9,516 nt of DNA from UBA9647 sp049522195 (GCA_049522195.1 JBEKOB010000120.1:1-9516), one strand, 5' to 3'. Shown: positions 1 to 6,820, numbered from the stretch's first letter. Notes: generated by a model from the sequence alone, not told the origin. Numbers and translations: made by a program.

Positions 1-2
1 AC

Positions 3-1214
3 GTCAACTACCTCTACCGCCAGGAGAGCAATTTCCTCTACCTCACCGGGTGCAATGAACAAAGGAGCTATCTTCTGCTCTGCCCCGATGGAGTGCAGGT
101 GGACAGCGTCACGACTGTGAAGGAGGTGTTCTTCATTCGGCCCAAAACCTCGAGCGCTGCAGGCGAGAGCCTCGGCCTGGACGGCGCAAAGTCGGCATTG
201 GGGTTCACCATGGTCCTTCCGGCGACGGAACTTCTCCCTTTCACAAAGAAAGCTCTGGCGGGCAAGAAGATTCTCTATTATCCGCCCAGCATGCCCGACA
301 TCGTGTATGACCCACTGATGGAGAAACCTACTTCCATTTCACGCCAGGTGAGGACTGAGCTTCAAGCGGCGTTCCCAGCTCTGGAGATCAAGAACTTCAA
401 TTCCTCCGTCGCCGAACTCCGCGCGGTGAAGTCACAGACCGAGCTCGACCTTCTTCAGAAAGCGATCGATGCCACGATCACAGCGCATGTCGAGGCGATG
501 AAAAGCTGTGAGCCCGATATGTACGAGTACGAACTCCAGGCTGTTATCGAATACTGCTTTGCCAAGAACGGTGCAGAATACACGGGGTTCCCATCCATCG
601 TTGGGTCCGGTCCGAACTCCTGCATCCTCCACTACGAGGCGAACAGGCGTCAGATGAAGAACGGAGATGTCGTCGTCATGGATATCGGAGCAGAGGTTGA
701 AGGGTATTCGGCAGACGTCACGCGGACCATTCCCGTGAACGGTACATTCTCCGCTCCCCAGAAAGAGATTTACGAGATTGTCCTGCAGGCTCAAACCGAA
801 GCCATGAAGGAATTCAAGCCCGGCGCATTGCCGCAGGTGCCAAGCCAGAAAGCGTACGACGTGATCGCCGAGGGACTCATCAAGCTCGGGATCATCAAGG
901 ATAAACTGGATGCCAGAAAATATTACATGCATGGATTGAGTCACCCCATCGGGCTCGATGTGCACGACCCGGCGCCGTATGGGAAGCCGTATGTCCCCGG
1001 TATGGTTCTCACCGATGAGCCGGGTATCTACATCCCTGAAGGAAGTCCGTGCGATAAAAAATACTGGAACATCGGCGTCAGAATTGAGGATGATGTTCTG
1101 ATCACAGCCGACGGCAACCGTCTTCTTTCAGCCGGAGCGCCGAGAAGCGTCAAAGAAATCGAGACCCTGATGAAGAAACAGGGGCTGGGCAACATGAAGA
1201 TTGGGGCGAAATAA
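3..1214 (+). CDS. pepP: Xaa-Pro aminopeptidase (M24B, PepP type), 5' end cut by window
   Basis: Predicted dimetal aminopeptidase that removes an N-terminal residue preceding proline; PepP-type enzymes are usually cytoplasmic. The reading frame is open from the window edge, so the start lies upstream. The GTG at 93 is internal, because the residues before it (YRQESNFLYLTG, then NE and a Leu-rich strand) are typical of the aminopeptidase-P N-terminal domain. Numbering from base 3, 403 residues are visible. The creatinase-fold catalytic domain begins near residue 140. It carries the complete metal set: Asp227 (VVMDIGAE), Asp238 (SADVTRT), His314 (HGLSHPIGLDVHD), Glu339 (TDEPGIYIPEG) and Glu362 (GVRIEDD). 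The accessory His210 (ILHYEANR), His321 and Arg360 expected for proline-specific members are also present. About 40-60 residues are probably missing against the usual 440-470. The gene ends 47 bases before glutamine synthetase on the same strand, so co-transcription is possible. Family assignment is secure; the exact paralogue is not. Confidence 0.93.
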   Translation, partial: VNYLYRQESNFLYLTGCNEQRSYLLLCPDGVQVDSVTTVKEVFFIRPKTSSAAGESLGLDGAKSALGFTMVLPATELLPFTKKALAGKKILYYPPSMPDIVYDPLMEKPTSISRQVRTELQAAFPALEIKNFNSSVAELRAVKSQTELDLLQKAIDATITAHVEAMKSCEPDMYEYELQAVIEYCFAKNGAEYTGFPSIVGSGPNSCILHYEANRRQMKNGDVVVMDIGAEVEGYSADVTRTIPVNGTFSAPQKEIYEIVLQAQTEAMKEFKPGALPQVPSQKAYDVIAEGLIKLGIIKDKLDARKYYMHGLSHPIGLDVHDPAPYGKPYVPGMVLTDEPGIYIPEGSPCDKKYWNIGVRIEDDVLITADGNRLLSAGAPRSVKEIETLMKKQGLGNMKIGAK

Positions 1215-1261
1215 TACCGCCCGCTTCCCACATTCAACCGAACCTGCTTTGGAGTGCTTCT

Positions 1262-2641
1262 ATGGATACGCGGCAACTGCAGAAATGCAACACCATTATC
1301 AAGAAGAACAAGATTGAAATCATCGACCTGAAGTGCATCGATCTTACCGGCTATCTTCACCACATCTCACTCCCGGTGTTTCCCAATATTCTCACCAAGC
1401 TCGTCACTGAAGGGGTTGGCTTCGACGGATCGAGCTACGGCTTCAGGAAGGTCGAAAACAGCGACATGATCCTTGTCCCCGACCTGAGCACGGCTGTGAT
1501 TGACCCTTTCCGCACCGAGCCAACACTGAGCTTCTATGCGAACATTCTGTTGACAGACCAGAACCGGACTCCTTTTTCGCAGGACGGGCGACAGCTGGCA
1601 AAGAAAGCGGAAGCATCGCTCAAGAAACTCGTCGGCGTTGATCTATCCTGGTGGGGACCAGAGTTCGAATTCTACATCTTCTCAAAGGTTCGCTTCGATA
1701 CACGTACAGCCTCTTCTTTTTACGAAGTAGAGCACGCCGAGGAATTCTTCAAGAGCGCATATCACGCTGCAAACCCATTCGACGTGTACGACGACTTCCG
1801 TGACGAGGCATGCAAGATCCTGAAGCGGTTCGGCATCAGCGTCAAATACCACCACCACGAGACCGGTGAACGGGGACAGCAGGAGATCGAAACGTATTTC
1901 AACAATCTTCTGGCGACGGCGGACAACATCATCACGACGAAGTACACGCTCTTCAACTATGCCCGCCAGAAGGACCTGTTCGTGACATTCATGCCGAAGC
2001 CGATGTATCAACAATCCGGCAACGGCATGCATCTTCATATGTTCCTGACAAAGGATGGAAAGAACGCCTTTTATAAGAAAGGGGAATACGGTAACGTCAA
2101 CCAGCTTGGTCGGTACTTTATCGGCGGGATGTTGAAGCACGGAGCAGCGCTCTCCGCATTTACGAACCCGAGCACGAACTCATACAAGCGGCTCGTGCCC
2201 GGTTATGAAGCTCCGGTCGCGCTGACGTACGGGACCGGCAACAGGTCGTCGGCGATTCGCATACCGAATTACGTGAACAACCCCGAGGAGACCCGCTTCG
2301 AATACCGTCCGCCCGATGCGACGGCGAACCCGTACCTTTGCCTGTCTGCCATGCTGCTCGCAGGCATCGACGGCGTTGTGAACAAGGTCGATCCGGTGAA
2401 GGAAGGGTTTGGTCCGATCGGCAGCAACGTGGACGAGATGGAGCGGGACCATATCCGGTTTCTTCCCCGAAACCTCGCGGAGGCACTCGATGCGTTAGCA
2501 GCTGACAACGAGTTCTTGCGGAGGGATGGCATCTTCTCCGATGAGTTAATCGACCAATGGGTGAAGATCAAACAGGTGGAGATCAAATCCATCGGTACCA
2601 TGCCGCACCCGTTCGAGTATAAGCTCTACTTCAACTTGTAA
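1262..2641 (+). CDS. glnA: Type I glutamine synthetase, without the adenylylation tyrosine motif
   Basis: Catalyses ATP-dependent amidation of glutamate with ammonia, the main route of ammonium assimilation, as a cytoplasmic dodecamer in this family. The ATG at 1262 follows GGAG (1251-1254) by seven bases. The 459 residues cover the whole fold. An N-terminal beta-grasp domain holds the latch motif GFDGSSYGFRKVENSDM (Asp56). The catalytic domain shows GPEFEFYIF (Glu134, Glu136), HHETGERGQQEI (Glu200, Glu208), NGMHLHMF (His257), NSYKRLVPGYEAP (Arg310, Glu316), NRSSAIRIPN (Arg328, Arg333) and EYRPPDATANPYL (Glu347, Arg349). The length suits the shorter GSI-alpha type. Where GSI-beta enzymes have the adenylylated Tyr in NLYDLP, this protein reads IRFLP (398-402), so adenylylation control is unlikely. 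The loop TGER replaces the usual V-A-x-x before GQ. A gamma-glutamyl-amine ligase of the same fold is a less likely alternative. Confidence 0.93.
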   Translation: MDTRQLQKCNTIIKKNKIEIIDLKCIDLTGYLHHISLPVFPNILTKLVTEGVGFDGSSYGFRKVENSDMILVPDLSTAVIDPFRTEPTLSFYANILLTDQNRTPFSQDGRQLAKKAEASLKKLVGVDLSWWGPEFEFYIFSKVRFDTRTASSFYEVEHAEEFFKSAYHAANPFDVYDDFRDEACKILKRFGISVKYHHHETGERGQQEIETYFNNLLATADNIITTKYTLFNYARQKDLFVTFMPKPMYQQSGNGMHLHMFLTKDGKNAFYKKGEYGNVNQLGRYFIGGMLKHGAALSAFTNPSTNSYKRLVPGYEAPVALTYGTGNRSSAIRIPNYVNNPEETRFEYRPPDATANPYLCLSAMLLAGIDGVVNKVDPVKEGFGPIGSNVDEMERDHIRFLPRNLAEALDALAADNEFLRRDGIFSDELIDQWVKIKQVEIKSIGTMPHPFEYKLYFNL

Positions 2642-2648
2642 AAAGCCA

Positions 2649-2700
2649 AGGTCCTTCCGAAGGATCCAAGTGCCTTTCGTACAGCCTTCGGAAGGATCCT
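2649..2700 (+). repeat. Paired near-palindromic 15-mers forming a long hairpin after glnA
   Basis: Eight bases after the glutamine synthetase stop lies CCTTCCGAAGGATCC (2653-2667), and again CCTTCGGAAGGATCC (2685-2699) with one mismatch. Each copy is nearly self-complementary, so the two are direct and inverted repeats at once. As RNA, 2649-2663 can pair with 2685-2700 over about 15 base pairs with one bulged T (2697) and a 21-base loop. No T-tract follows, so it does not look like a standard intrinsic terminator. It could protect the glnA 3' end, reduce read-through into the membrane-protein gene 20 bases later, or bind a protein. Confidence 0.6.
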
Positions 2701-2719
2701 ATAGCCCCGGGGACCCCCC

Positions 2720-3394
2720 GTGTCCTCCCAATTCCAAATCTTCAGCCTCCCTCACCTCGTCATTATCGCTCTCGTTCCGCTTCTTGCGGCATTGCTGGTG
2801 TGGTGGTCCAGGAACAATGATCCAGCCGCGAACAGGATCCGGATTGGTCTCGCTGCCATAATTCTTGTCGATGAGTTGGTTTGGTACGGATACTATCTGA
2901 ACCAGGGTTGGTTTACATTCCCGCACAGCCTCCCGCTCCAGTTGTGTGACATCACCCTTTGGCTGACAGTTTATACCCTCTTCACTGGAAGCTCCAAGGT
3001 ATACCAGCTGATCTACTACTGGGGACTTGCAGGGACAACGATGGCGGTGCTGACGCCCGATGTCTCTACACCACCAATCTCCTGGCTAACGCTCCAGTTC
3101 TTCGTCTCCCATGGCGGACCTCTCGTTGGAATTCTTTTCCTTACCTGGCGAAAAATTTCGGTGCCGCACAAGGGATCGTACTGGAAAGCCTGGCTCTGGC
3201 TCCATGGTTACGCGGTGCTCATTGGAGTCTTCAATTATGTTTTTCAAGCGAACTACTTTTACCTCTGCGAAAAACCGTCCGAGGTTTCGTTGCTTGAGCT
3301 TATGGGACCCTGGCCAGTGTACATTCTTGCCGCTGACGCGATTGCATTCGTGATGTTCTGGCTTCTGTGGCTCCCGTTTCGAAAGAAGCCCTGA
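2720..3394 (+). CDS. YwaF/TMEM164-like integral membrane protein (TIGR02206-type)
   Basis: Predicted polytopic inner-membrane protein of 224 residues with about seven hydrophobic segments, roughly at 10-28, 42-60, 70-88, 95-113, 120-141, 157-176 and 200-220. I recognise the family by FSLPHL near the N-terminus, LPLQLCDI (71-78), the conserved SHG-x-P (130-134) and NYFYLCEKP followed by LLELMGPWPVY (178-201), which match bacterial YwaF proteins and eukaryotic TMEM164. GTG at 2720 is the only possible start: an in-frame TAG lies at 2702-2704 and no other start codon comes between. GGGGA (2709-2713) is a plausible ribosome site. Bacterial members have no settled function. From memory, human TMEM164 has been reported as a cysteine-dependent acyltransferase acting on ether phospholipids; Cys76 and His131 here sit in the two conserved motifs, so a lipid-acyl role is conceivable but inferred. 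It lies 78 bases after glnA with a hairpin between, so it need not be in the same transcript. Confidence 0.87.
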   Translation: MSSQFQIFSLPHLVIIALVPLLAALLVWWSRNNDPAANRIRIGLAAIILVDELVWYGYYLNQGWFTFPHSLPLQLCDITLWLTVYTLFTGSSKVYQLIYYWGLAGTTMAVLTPDVSTPPISWLTLQFFVSHGGPLVGILFLTWRKISVPHKGSYWKAWLWLHGYAVLIGVFNYVFQANYFYLCEKPSEVSLLELMGPWPVYILAADAIAFVMFWLLWLPFRKKP

Positions 3395-3450
3395 GCCCAT
3401 AGCCGGCGAGAGACCTGTGAACCATGGCTGGATCATCCGGCATAAACCCG

Positions 3451-3580
3451 AAAAACAAAATCCGAAACTCGAAACAAATCCTAAGCACGAAACTCCAAGC
3501 ACAAAATTGCCTTCGTCACATTAGTTCGAATTTTGGATTTTGAATTTGATTCGGATTTCGATATTAGGATTTCGAATTTT
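3451..3580. repeat. A+T-rich degenerate inverted repeat between convergent genes
   Basis: The 209-base gap 3395-3603 holds no gene. Its core is two arms of opposite strand bias: 3451-3505 is almost only A, C and G, while 3522-3580 is rich in T and G. Inverted pairs are exact over nine bases: AAATCCGAA (3458-3466) with TTCGGATTT (3550-3558), and AAATCCTAA (3476-3484) with TTAGGATTT (3564-3572). Within the arms there are short direct repeats: CGAAACTC at 3463 and 3488, AAGCAC at 3483 and 3497, TTCGAATTTT at 3525 and 3571. Imperfect elements of this style are common between genes in genomes of uncultured bacteria (from memory). A bidirectional transcription-end role is possible. TTCTG-GGGG-CAGAA (3579-3592) forms a small extra hairpin without a T-tract. 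Confidence 0.65.
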
Positions 3581-3603
3581 CTGGGGGCAGAAGTGGCGCC
3601 GTC

Positions 3604-4563
3604 CTACACCTTCCACAGAAGATCGTGGTGTTTGAGGAAGTAACGAATCTGTTGGACCGTCAATTCTGACTTGCGTTGCAGCGCTTCACGCGAGTTGAAG
3701 GCATTGTGAGGAGTGAGCAGGACGTTTGGATAGGAGAGAATGCGTTTTACTTGAGCAGCTTGAGGAGTAATCGTATTGCCGGGATTTCGCAGCGCGGCGC
3801 CGAGAGAACCCTCATCTTCAAAGACATCCAACCCAAGCCCCGAAATCCTTGAGTCACCCAACAGCCGCTCCATATCCCCGAGAGGCGACAATTCGCCGCG
3901 GGCGATATTGACGAAGGTGCTTCCTTTCTTTGCGCGGCTCAGAAGCTCGTAGTTGAAATAGCCCCTGTTTTCCCCATTCAGATTCATGGCACAGACGATT
4001 ACATCTGCCCAGGGTATTCCCTCGTCCTTTGAAATGTATGCGACATCGGGCTTATCAGGTACAATGTCGACCCCTTTGACGACAAACCCCAATCCCTTCG
4101 CCACCTTCACAATCTCGCTGCCGATACGTCCTACTCCCACCACAAGAAGGTTCTTTCCTTTACATTCTGTTCCTGTGAGATCCTCGCGATTGAAAAAAGG
4201 AAATTGGCGCATTTGCTGAGGGAGTTTCCTGAAAAGGGCCATGGTCAACATGAGGGCATGTTCTGCGACAGCGCGAGATGCGTACTCCTCGAGGTAACCC
4301 AGCGGCAACGGCCGGAGCAGTTTCGAAGCGTACGCGATGAGATGGTCATACCCCGTGCTGCGGCTGATGACACCATCGATCTTGGCGGCCCATTCCACAG
4401 GGATCGAAGACTGTGTGCGAATGCTAATCAGCCTGGCAGGCGGATCCTGATGCCCGGTCTCCTGTATCGTTTCGGGAGCAAAACCGTGCGTACACTCATT
4501 GCCCAGCAAAGACTTCAGCGTTTTTGCTTCGTCTTGAAAAGCCTCGTAGAAGAAGATGTCCAT
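3604..4563 (-). CDS. D-isomer-specific 2-hydroxyacid dehydrogenase (NAD-dependent)
   Basis: Predicted cytoplasmic oxidoreductase interconverting a D-2-hydroxyacid and its 2-oxoacid. From the chosen start it has 319 residues. After the N-terminal substrate-domain part comes the AVAEHALML helix (98-106), then the Rossmann nucleotide site VVGVGRIGSEI (141-151) with Asp166 ending the second strand, which favours NAD. The catalytic triad is complete: Arg222 (NIARGELS), Glu249 (DVFEDEG) and His286 (LTPHNAF). The stretch between Glu and His is longer than in formate or phosphoglycerate dehydrogenases and resembles the D-lactate dehydrogenase subgroup; I cannot name the substrate. ATG at 4563 is chosen because MDIFFYEAF aligns with normal family N-termini. 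An alternative ATG at 4632, five bases after the aldehyde dehydrogenase stop, would add 23 residues without family likeness. Ribosome signals are weak at both, so translational coupling to the upstream gene is likely. Confidence 0.88.
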   Translation of the reverse strand: MDIFFYEAFQDEAKTLKSLLGNECTHGFAPETIQETGHQDPPARLISIRTQSSIPVEWAAKIDGVISRSTGYDHLIAYASKLLRPLPLGYLEEYASRAVAEHALMLTMALFRKLPQQMRQFPFFNREDLTGTECKGKNLLVVGVGRIGSEIVKVAKGLGFVVKGVDIVPDKPDVAYISKDEGIPWADVIVCAMNLNGENRGYFNYELLSRAKKGSTFVNIARGELSPLGDMERLLGDSRISGLGLDVFEDEGSLGAALRNPGNTITPQAAQVKRILSYPNVLLTPHNAFNSREALQRKSELTVQQIRYFLKHHDLLWKV

Positions 4564-4637
4564 ATCTCGAAGTATGCCGTTCCTTTGAATATGATTGTAA
4601 GAAAAGATTCGAGGGGTTGCAAGATACACCATCGAAG

Positions 4638-6077
4638 CTACAGGTTGAAGCAGACGACCCGTGTCTCTGTCATCTCCTGAATCATGCTCCAGGTCCCCTG
4701 CCGTCCCACTCCACTCAGCTTGGTGCCGCCAAACGGCATGACGTCGAGCCGGTAGTCGGTCGAATCATTGACCATCACCGCACCACAGTGGAGACCATGG
4801 ATGGCTTTGAACGCGTTGTCGATTCGTTCGGTGAAAATCGCCGCGTGCAAGCCGTATTCAGACTGGTTTGAGAGCCGGATTGCTTCGTCGAGAGAGGAAA
4901 AACGATACAAGGAAACAACAGGTCCGTACACTTCATCACAGCTGAGTTTCGCTTCTGCGGTAACCCCTTCAAGAATTGTGGGCCACACGACAGCCCCTTC
5001 ACACTTCCCTCCAGCAAGAATCTTCGCCCCGCTCCGGACGGCATCATTGATCCACAACTCCACGCGTTGTGCTTCCTCCCTTGTGATCATAGCACATACA
5101 TCAACACTCTCATCCATCGAAGAGCCGGCTTTGAGTCTCCTTACGTGTGCGACGAATCGCGTCTTGAACTCGTCGAAGATGGAATCGTGGACAAAAATCC
5201 GTTGCACACCGATGCAGTTTTCCCCGGCCTGAGCGAAGGCGCCATCTGAAATCGCCGGGATAGCTTTCTCAAGTTTCGCGTCATCCATCACGATCACCGG
5301 CGAGTTGGATCCAAGTTCCATAAGAACTTTCTTGATCCCGAGCCAGCGACTCACCTGCCGTCCGGTCTCAACACCGCCCGTGAATGTCACAAGCCGCACT
5401 CTCGGGTCGCTCACCATGGCTTCGCCAAGAGTCGCTCCATGTCCGGTAACGATACTCAAGCGCCCTTTCGGCAGCCCGGCATCGACAATATCTCTCGCCA
5501 GCATCAACACAGACAGAGGCGTGCGCACGCTCGGCTTGAGGACGATCGCATTCCCCGCGGCAATTGCCGGACCGATATTGTGTCCAGCCATCGCGAGAGG
5601 ATCATTAAATGGTGTGATCGCCGCGATGACGCCCACGGGAAAACGGAAATAGTAGCCGGTTCGATTCTCGGAGCCGACGCGGCTCTCAAACGGAAGCGTC
5701 TGGCCGGTTACCCTTCTCCCTTCTTCCGCTGCAAGTCTGAGAAGATTGGCGGTCCGGACAGGTTCACGTCGAGCTTCGCGTATTGTCTTGCTCCCCTCCA
5801 ACGCAATCGTGCGGGCATATTCTTCCTTTTTTTCTTCAACGAGTGATGCGGCCTTCATCAGGACATCGTACCGCGCGTGCAGAGGGAATTCACGTTGAAG
5901 GGAGAGAGAAGCGGACGCAATCGCAGCTTTCACATCGTCTACTGTCCCTGACGGGGCTTCGGCGATGAGCGCGTTGTCGTACGGGTTGCGGATGCTGATC
6001 GTTTCGGCTCCTGATATCCACTCACCGCCGATAAGCATTTGCCATTTCTGCGATTCTTTGAATGCGGTCGATGTCAT
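4638..6077 (-). CDS. Aldehyde dehydrogenase, GapN/lactaldehyde dehydrogenase-like clade
   Basis: NAD(P)-dependent oxidation of an aldehyde to its carboxylic acid in the cytoplasm, without phosphate. The 479 residues match the family length. Landmarks: ITPFNDPL with oxyanion Asn158, VLKPS with Lys181, FTGG (232-235), MELGSNSP with general base Glu254, AGENCIG with nucleophile Cys288, and CDEVYGP with Glu382. The C-terminal VNDSTDYRLDVMPFGGTKLSG points to the clade holding non-phosphorylating glyceraldehyde-3-phosphate and lactaldehyde dehydrogenases rather than betaine- or fatty-aldehyde enzymes. The actual substrate is undetermined. The ATG at 6077 is preferred over an in-frame ATG at 6173 because AGGGAG sits six bases before it, and the longer form would run across the candidate promoter and start with unlike sequence. 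It leads a two-gene unit with the 2-hydroxyacid dehydrogenase, which begins within about 75 bases after its stop. Confidence 0.91.
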   Translation of the reverse strand: MTSTAFKESQKWQMLIGGEWISGAETISIRNPYDNALIAEAPSGTVDDVKAAIASASLSLQREFPLHARYDVLMKAASLVEEKKEEYARTIALEGSKTIREARREPVRTANLLRLAAEEGRRVTGQTLPFESRVGSENRTGYYFRFPVGVIAAITPFNDPLAMAGHNIGPAIAAGNAIVLKPSVRTPLSVLMLARDIVDAGLPKGRLSIVTGHGATLGEAMVSDPRVRLVTFTGGVETGRQVSRWLGIKKVLMELGSNSPVIVMDDAKLEKAIPAISDGAFAQAGENCIGVQRIFVHDSIFDEFKTRFVAHVRRLKAGSSMDESVDVCAMITREEAQRVELWINDAVRSGAKILAGGKCEGAVVWPTILEGVTAEAKLSCDEVYGPVVSLYRFSSLDEAIRLSNQSEYGLHAAIFTERIDNAFKAIHGLHCGAVMVNDSTDYRLDVMPFGGTKLSGVGRQGTWSMIQEMTETRVVCFNL

Positions 6078-6083
6078 TCTCGT

Positions 6084-6089
6084 CTCCCT
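6084..6089 (-). promoter_or_regulatory. Ribosome binding site that fixes the aldehyde dehydrogenase start
   Basis: Read on the minus strand this is AGGGAG, six bases before the ATG ending at 6077. It is the strongest translation signal in the region and decides between this start and the upstream ATG at 6173. Confidence 0.75.
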
Positions 6090-6114
6090 GAAATGTTGCG
6101 TCGAAAGCGCTGTC

Positions 6115-6143
6115 AAAGTATTATAATCAAATCCGATTGTCAA
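6115..6143 (-). promoter_or_regulatory. Candidate sigma-70-type promoter for the aldehyde dehydrogenase unit
   Basis: On the minus strand, a perfect TTGACA (6143-6138) is followed after 17 bases by TACTTT (6120-6115), which has the key T, A and final T of a -10 box. A perfect TATAAT also overlaps (6125-6120) but is only 12 bases from TTGACA, too close to pair with it. Transcription would begin near 6108, leaving a leader of about 30 bases with the ribosome site. Further upstream, 6144-6310 shows no gene or operator that I can support. Confidence 0.45.
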
Positions 6144-6310
6144 CTCATCGATACCGCGAAGAGGAAAAGACAAACCACCAGGTCACAAACAGTAATTTGT
6201 CTCGTTGGACATGCGCCTGTCGCTCCTCTTCGTTGTCTACAGGAGATGGTGGTTGGGCCGGGGCATTCCCACAATTGGAAACCTCACAAACCAAAGGTTG
6301 GGACACAATC

Positions 6311-6347
6311 CTCCTAAAACAAAAAAGGCGTCTCATCGACGCCCTTT
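6311..6347 (-). terminator. Rho-independent terminator after the VOC gene
   Basis: Read on the minus strand, GGCGTC (6343-6338) pairs with GACGCC (6332-6327) around the five-base loop GATGA. The 3' arm is followed directly by TTTTTTGTTTT (6326-6316). The hairpin starts about 20 bases after the VOC gene stop. Flanking A and T runs can extend the stem past one bulged base. The strand of the T-tract assigns it to the lipoprotein-VOC unit. Confidence 0.88.
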
Positions 6348-6364
6348 GTTGAACCACTTTCAAA

Positions 6365-6820
6365 TCACTTCCTTCCTCTCTTCTTTTTTCCCTTCCCCTT
6401 GGCAACCTTCTTCACCCTCTTCTTCGGAGCGGCCCTTTTCGCTTTCGGCTTTTCCTTCGGTGGAGTCTGCGGTCCCTTCACCAAGCCGACGCGACACCCG
6501 TCGGGATCACAAAACATAGCAAAGGTGACCATATCCGGGACCACAGTAACCGGAATGATGACCTTCGCCCCGAGGCTGACGGCCTTGTCGAGATACGTCT
6601 GAAGATCTTCAACTTGGACATAAAATGTGACGAACGGCATTTCACCGGGATCCAGTTGACCGATGCCGCCGTTGATTCCCATCTTCACGCCAGTATCGAC
6701 CATCCCATAATTGATGGCGGGGACATCCTGTATCTGCCAGCCAAACAAGCTTCTATAGAAATCCTCTGATCGCCTGAAATCGATCCCGTTGATTTCAAAG
6801 TGGACGATTGGTGCTCCCAT
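6365..6820 (-). CDS. VOC/glyoxalase-fold protein with Lys/Arg-rich C-terminal tail
   Basis: 151-residue protein of the vicinal oxygen chelate superfamily, enzyme or binding role unknown. One VOC module of two beta-alpha-beta units fills residues 1-116: PIVHFEINGIDF with the following FYRSLFGW, then FVTFYVQVEDL, LGAKVIIP, and DPDGCRVGLVKGP. This pattern resembles the group of small VOC proteins that begin 'PVHFEIPADDPERA'. The C-terminal strand lacks the usual metal-binding Glu (CRVGLV), so a metal-dependent glyoxalase I activity is doubtful. Residues 117-151 form an unrelated tail with repeated Pro-Lys and Ala-Lys pairs, ending KGKGKKKRGRK, reminiscent of histone H1-like or AlgP-like tails and probably disordered and nucleic-acid-binding. 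The ATG at 6820 follows GGGAGG by five bases; an in-frame ATG at 6838 has no such site. It lies 86 bases after the lipoprotein gene and is probably co-transcribed with it. Confidence 0.88.
   Translation of the reverse strand: MGAPIVHFEINGIDFRRSEDFYRSLFGWQIQDVPAINYGMVDTGVKMGINGGIGQLDPGEMPFVTFYVQVEDLQTYLDKAVSLGAKVIIPVTVVPDMVTFAMFCDPDGCRVGLVKGPQTPPKEKPKAKRAAPKKRVKKVAKGKGKKKRGRK

Noticed and set aside
432..965. Minus-strand 177-codon open frame inside the aminopeptidase gene
   Set aside because: It lies opposite a gene with a complete set of catalytic motifs, its translation shows no recognisable domain, and I see no ribosome site or promoter for it.
1682..2140. Minus-strand 152-codon open frame inside glutamine synthetase
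   Set aside because: Antisense shadow of a strongly conserved coding region; no domain features.
3403..3441. GCCGG/CCGGC inverted pair just after the YwaF-like gene as a terminator
   Set aside because: Only five base pairs with a loop of about 29 bases and no T-tract; not enough to call.
4204..4680. Plus-strand open frames across the hydroxyacid dehydrogenase and aldehyde dehydrogenase genes
   Set aside because: They run opposite genes with intact catalytic residues and have no family likeness.
6120..6127. Plus-strand TATAAT at 6122-6127 as a promoter in the opposite direction
   Set aside because: No matching -35 element at proper spacing and no plus-strand gene downstream.
6148..6309. Minus-strand small frame starting GTG after AGGAGG in the gap downstream of the VOC terminator
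   Set aside because: The AGGAGG is only three bases from the GTG, too close for good initiation, no promoter is seen between it and the terminator just upstream, and the roughly 53-residue product resembles nothing I know.
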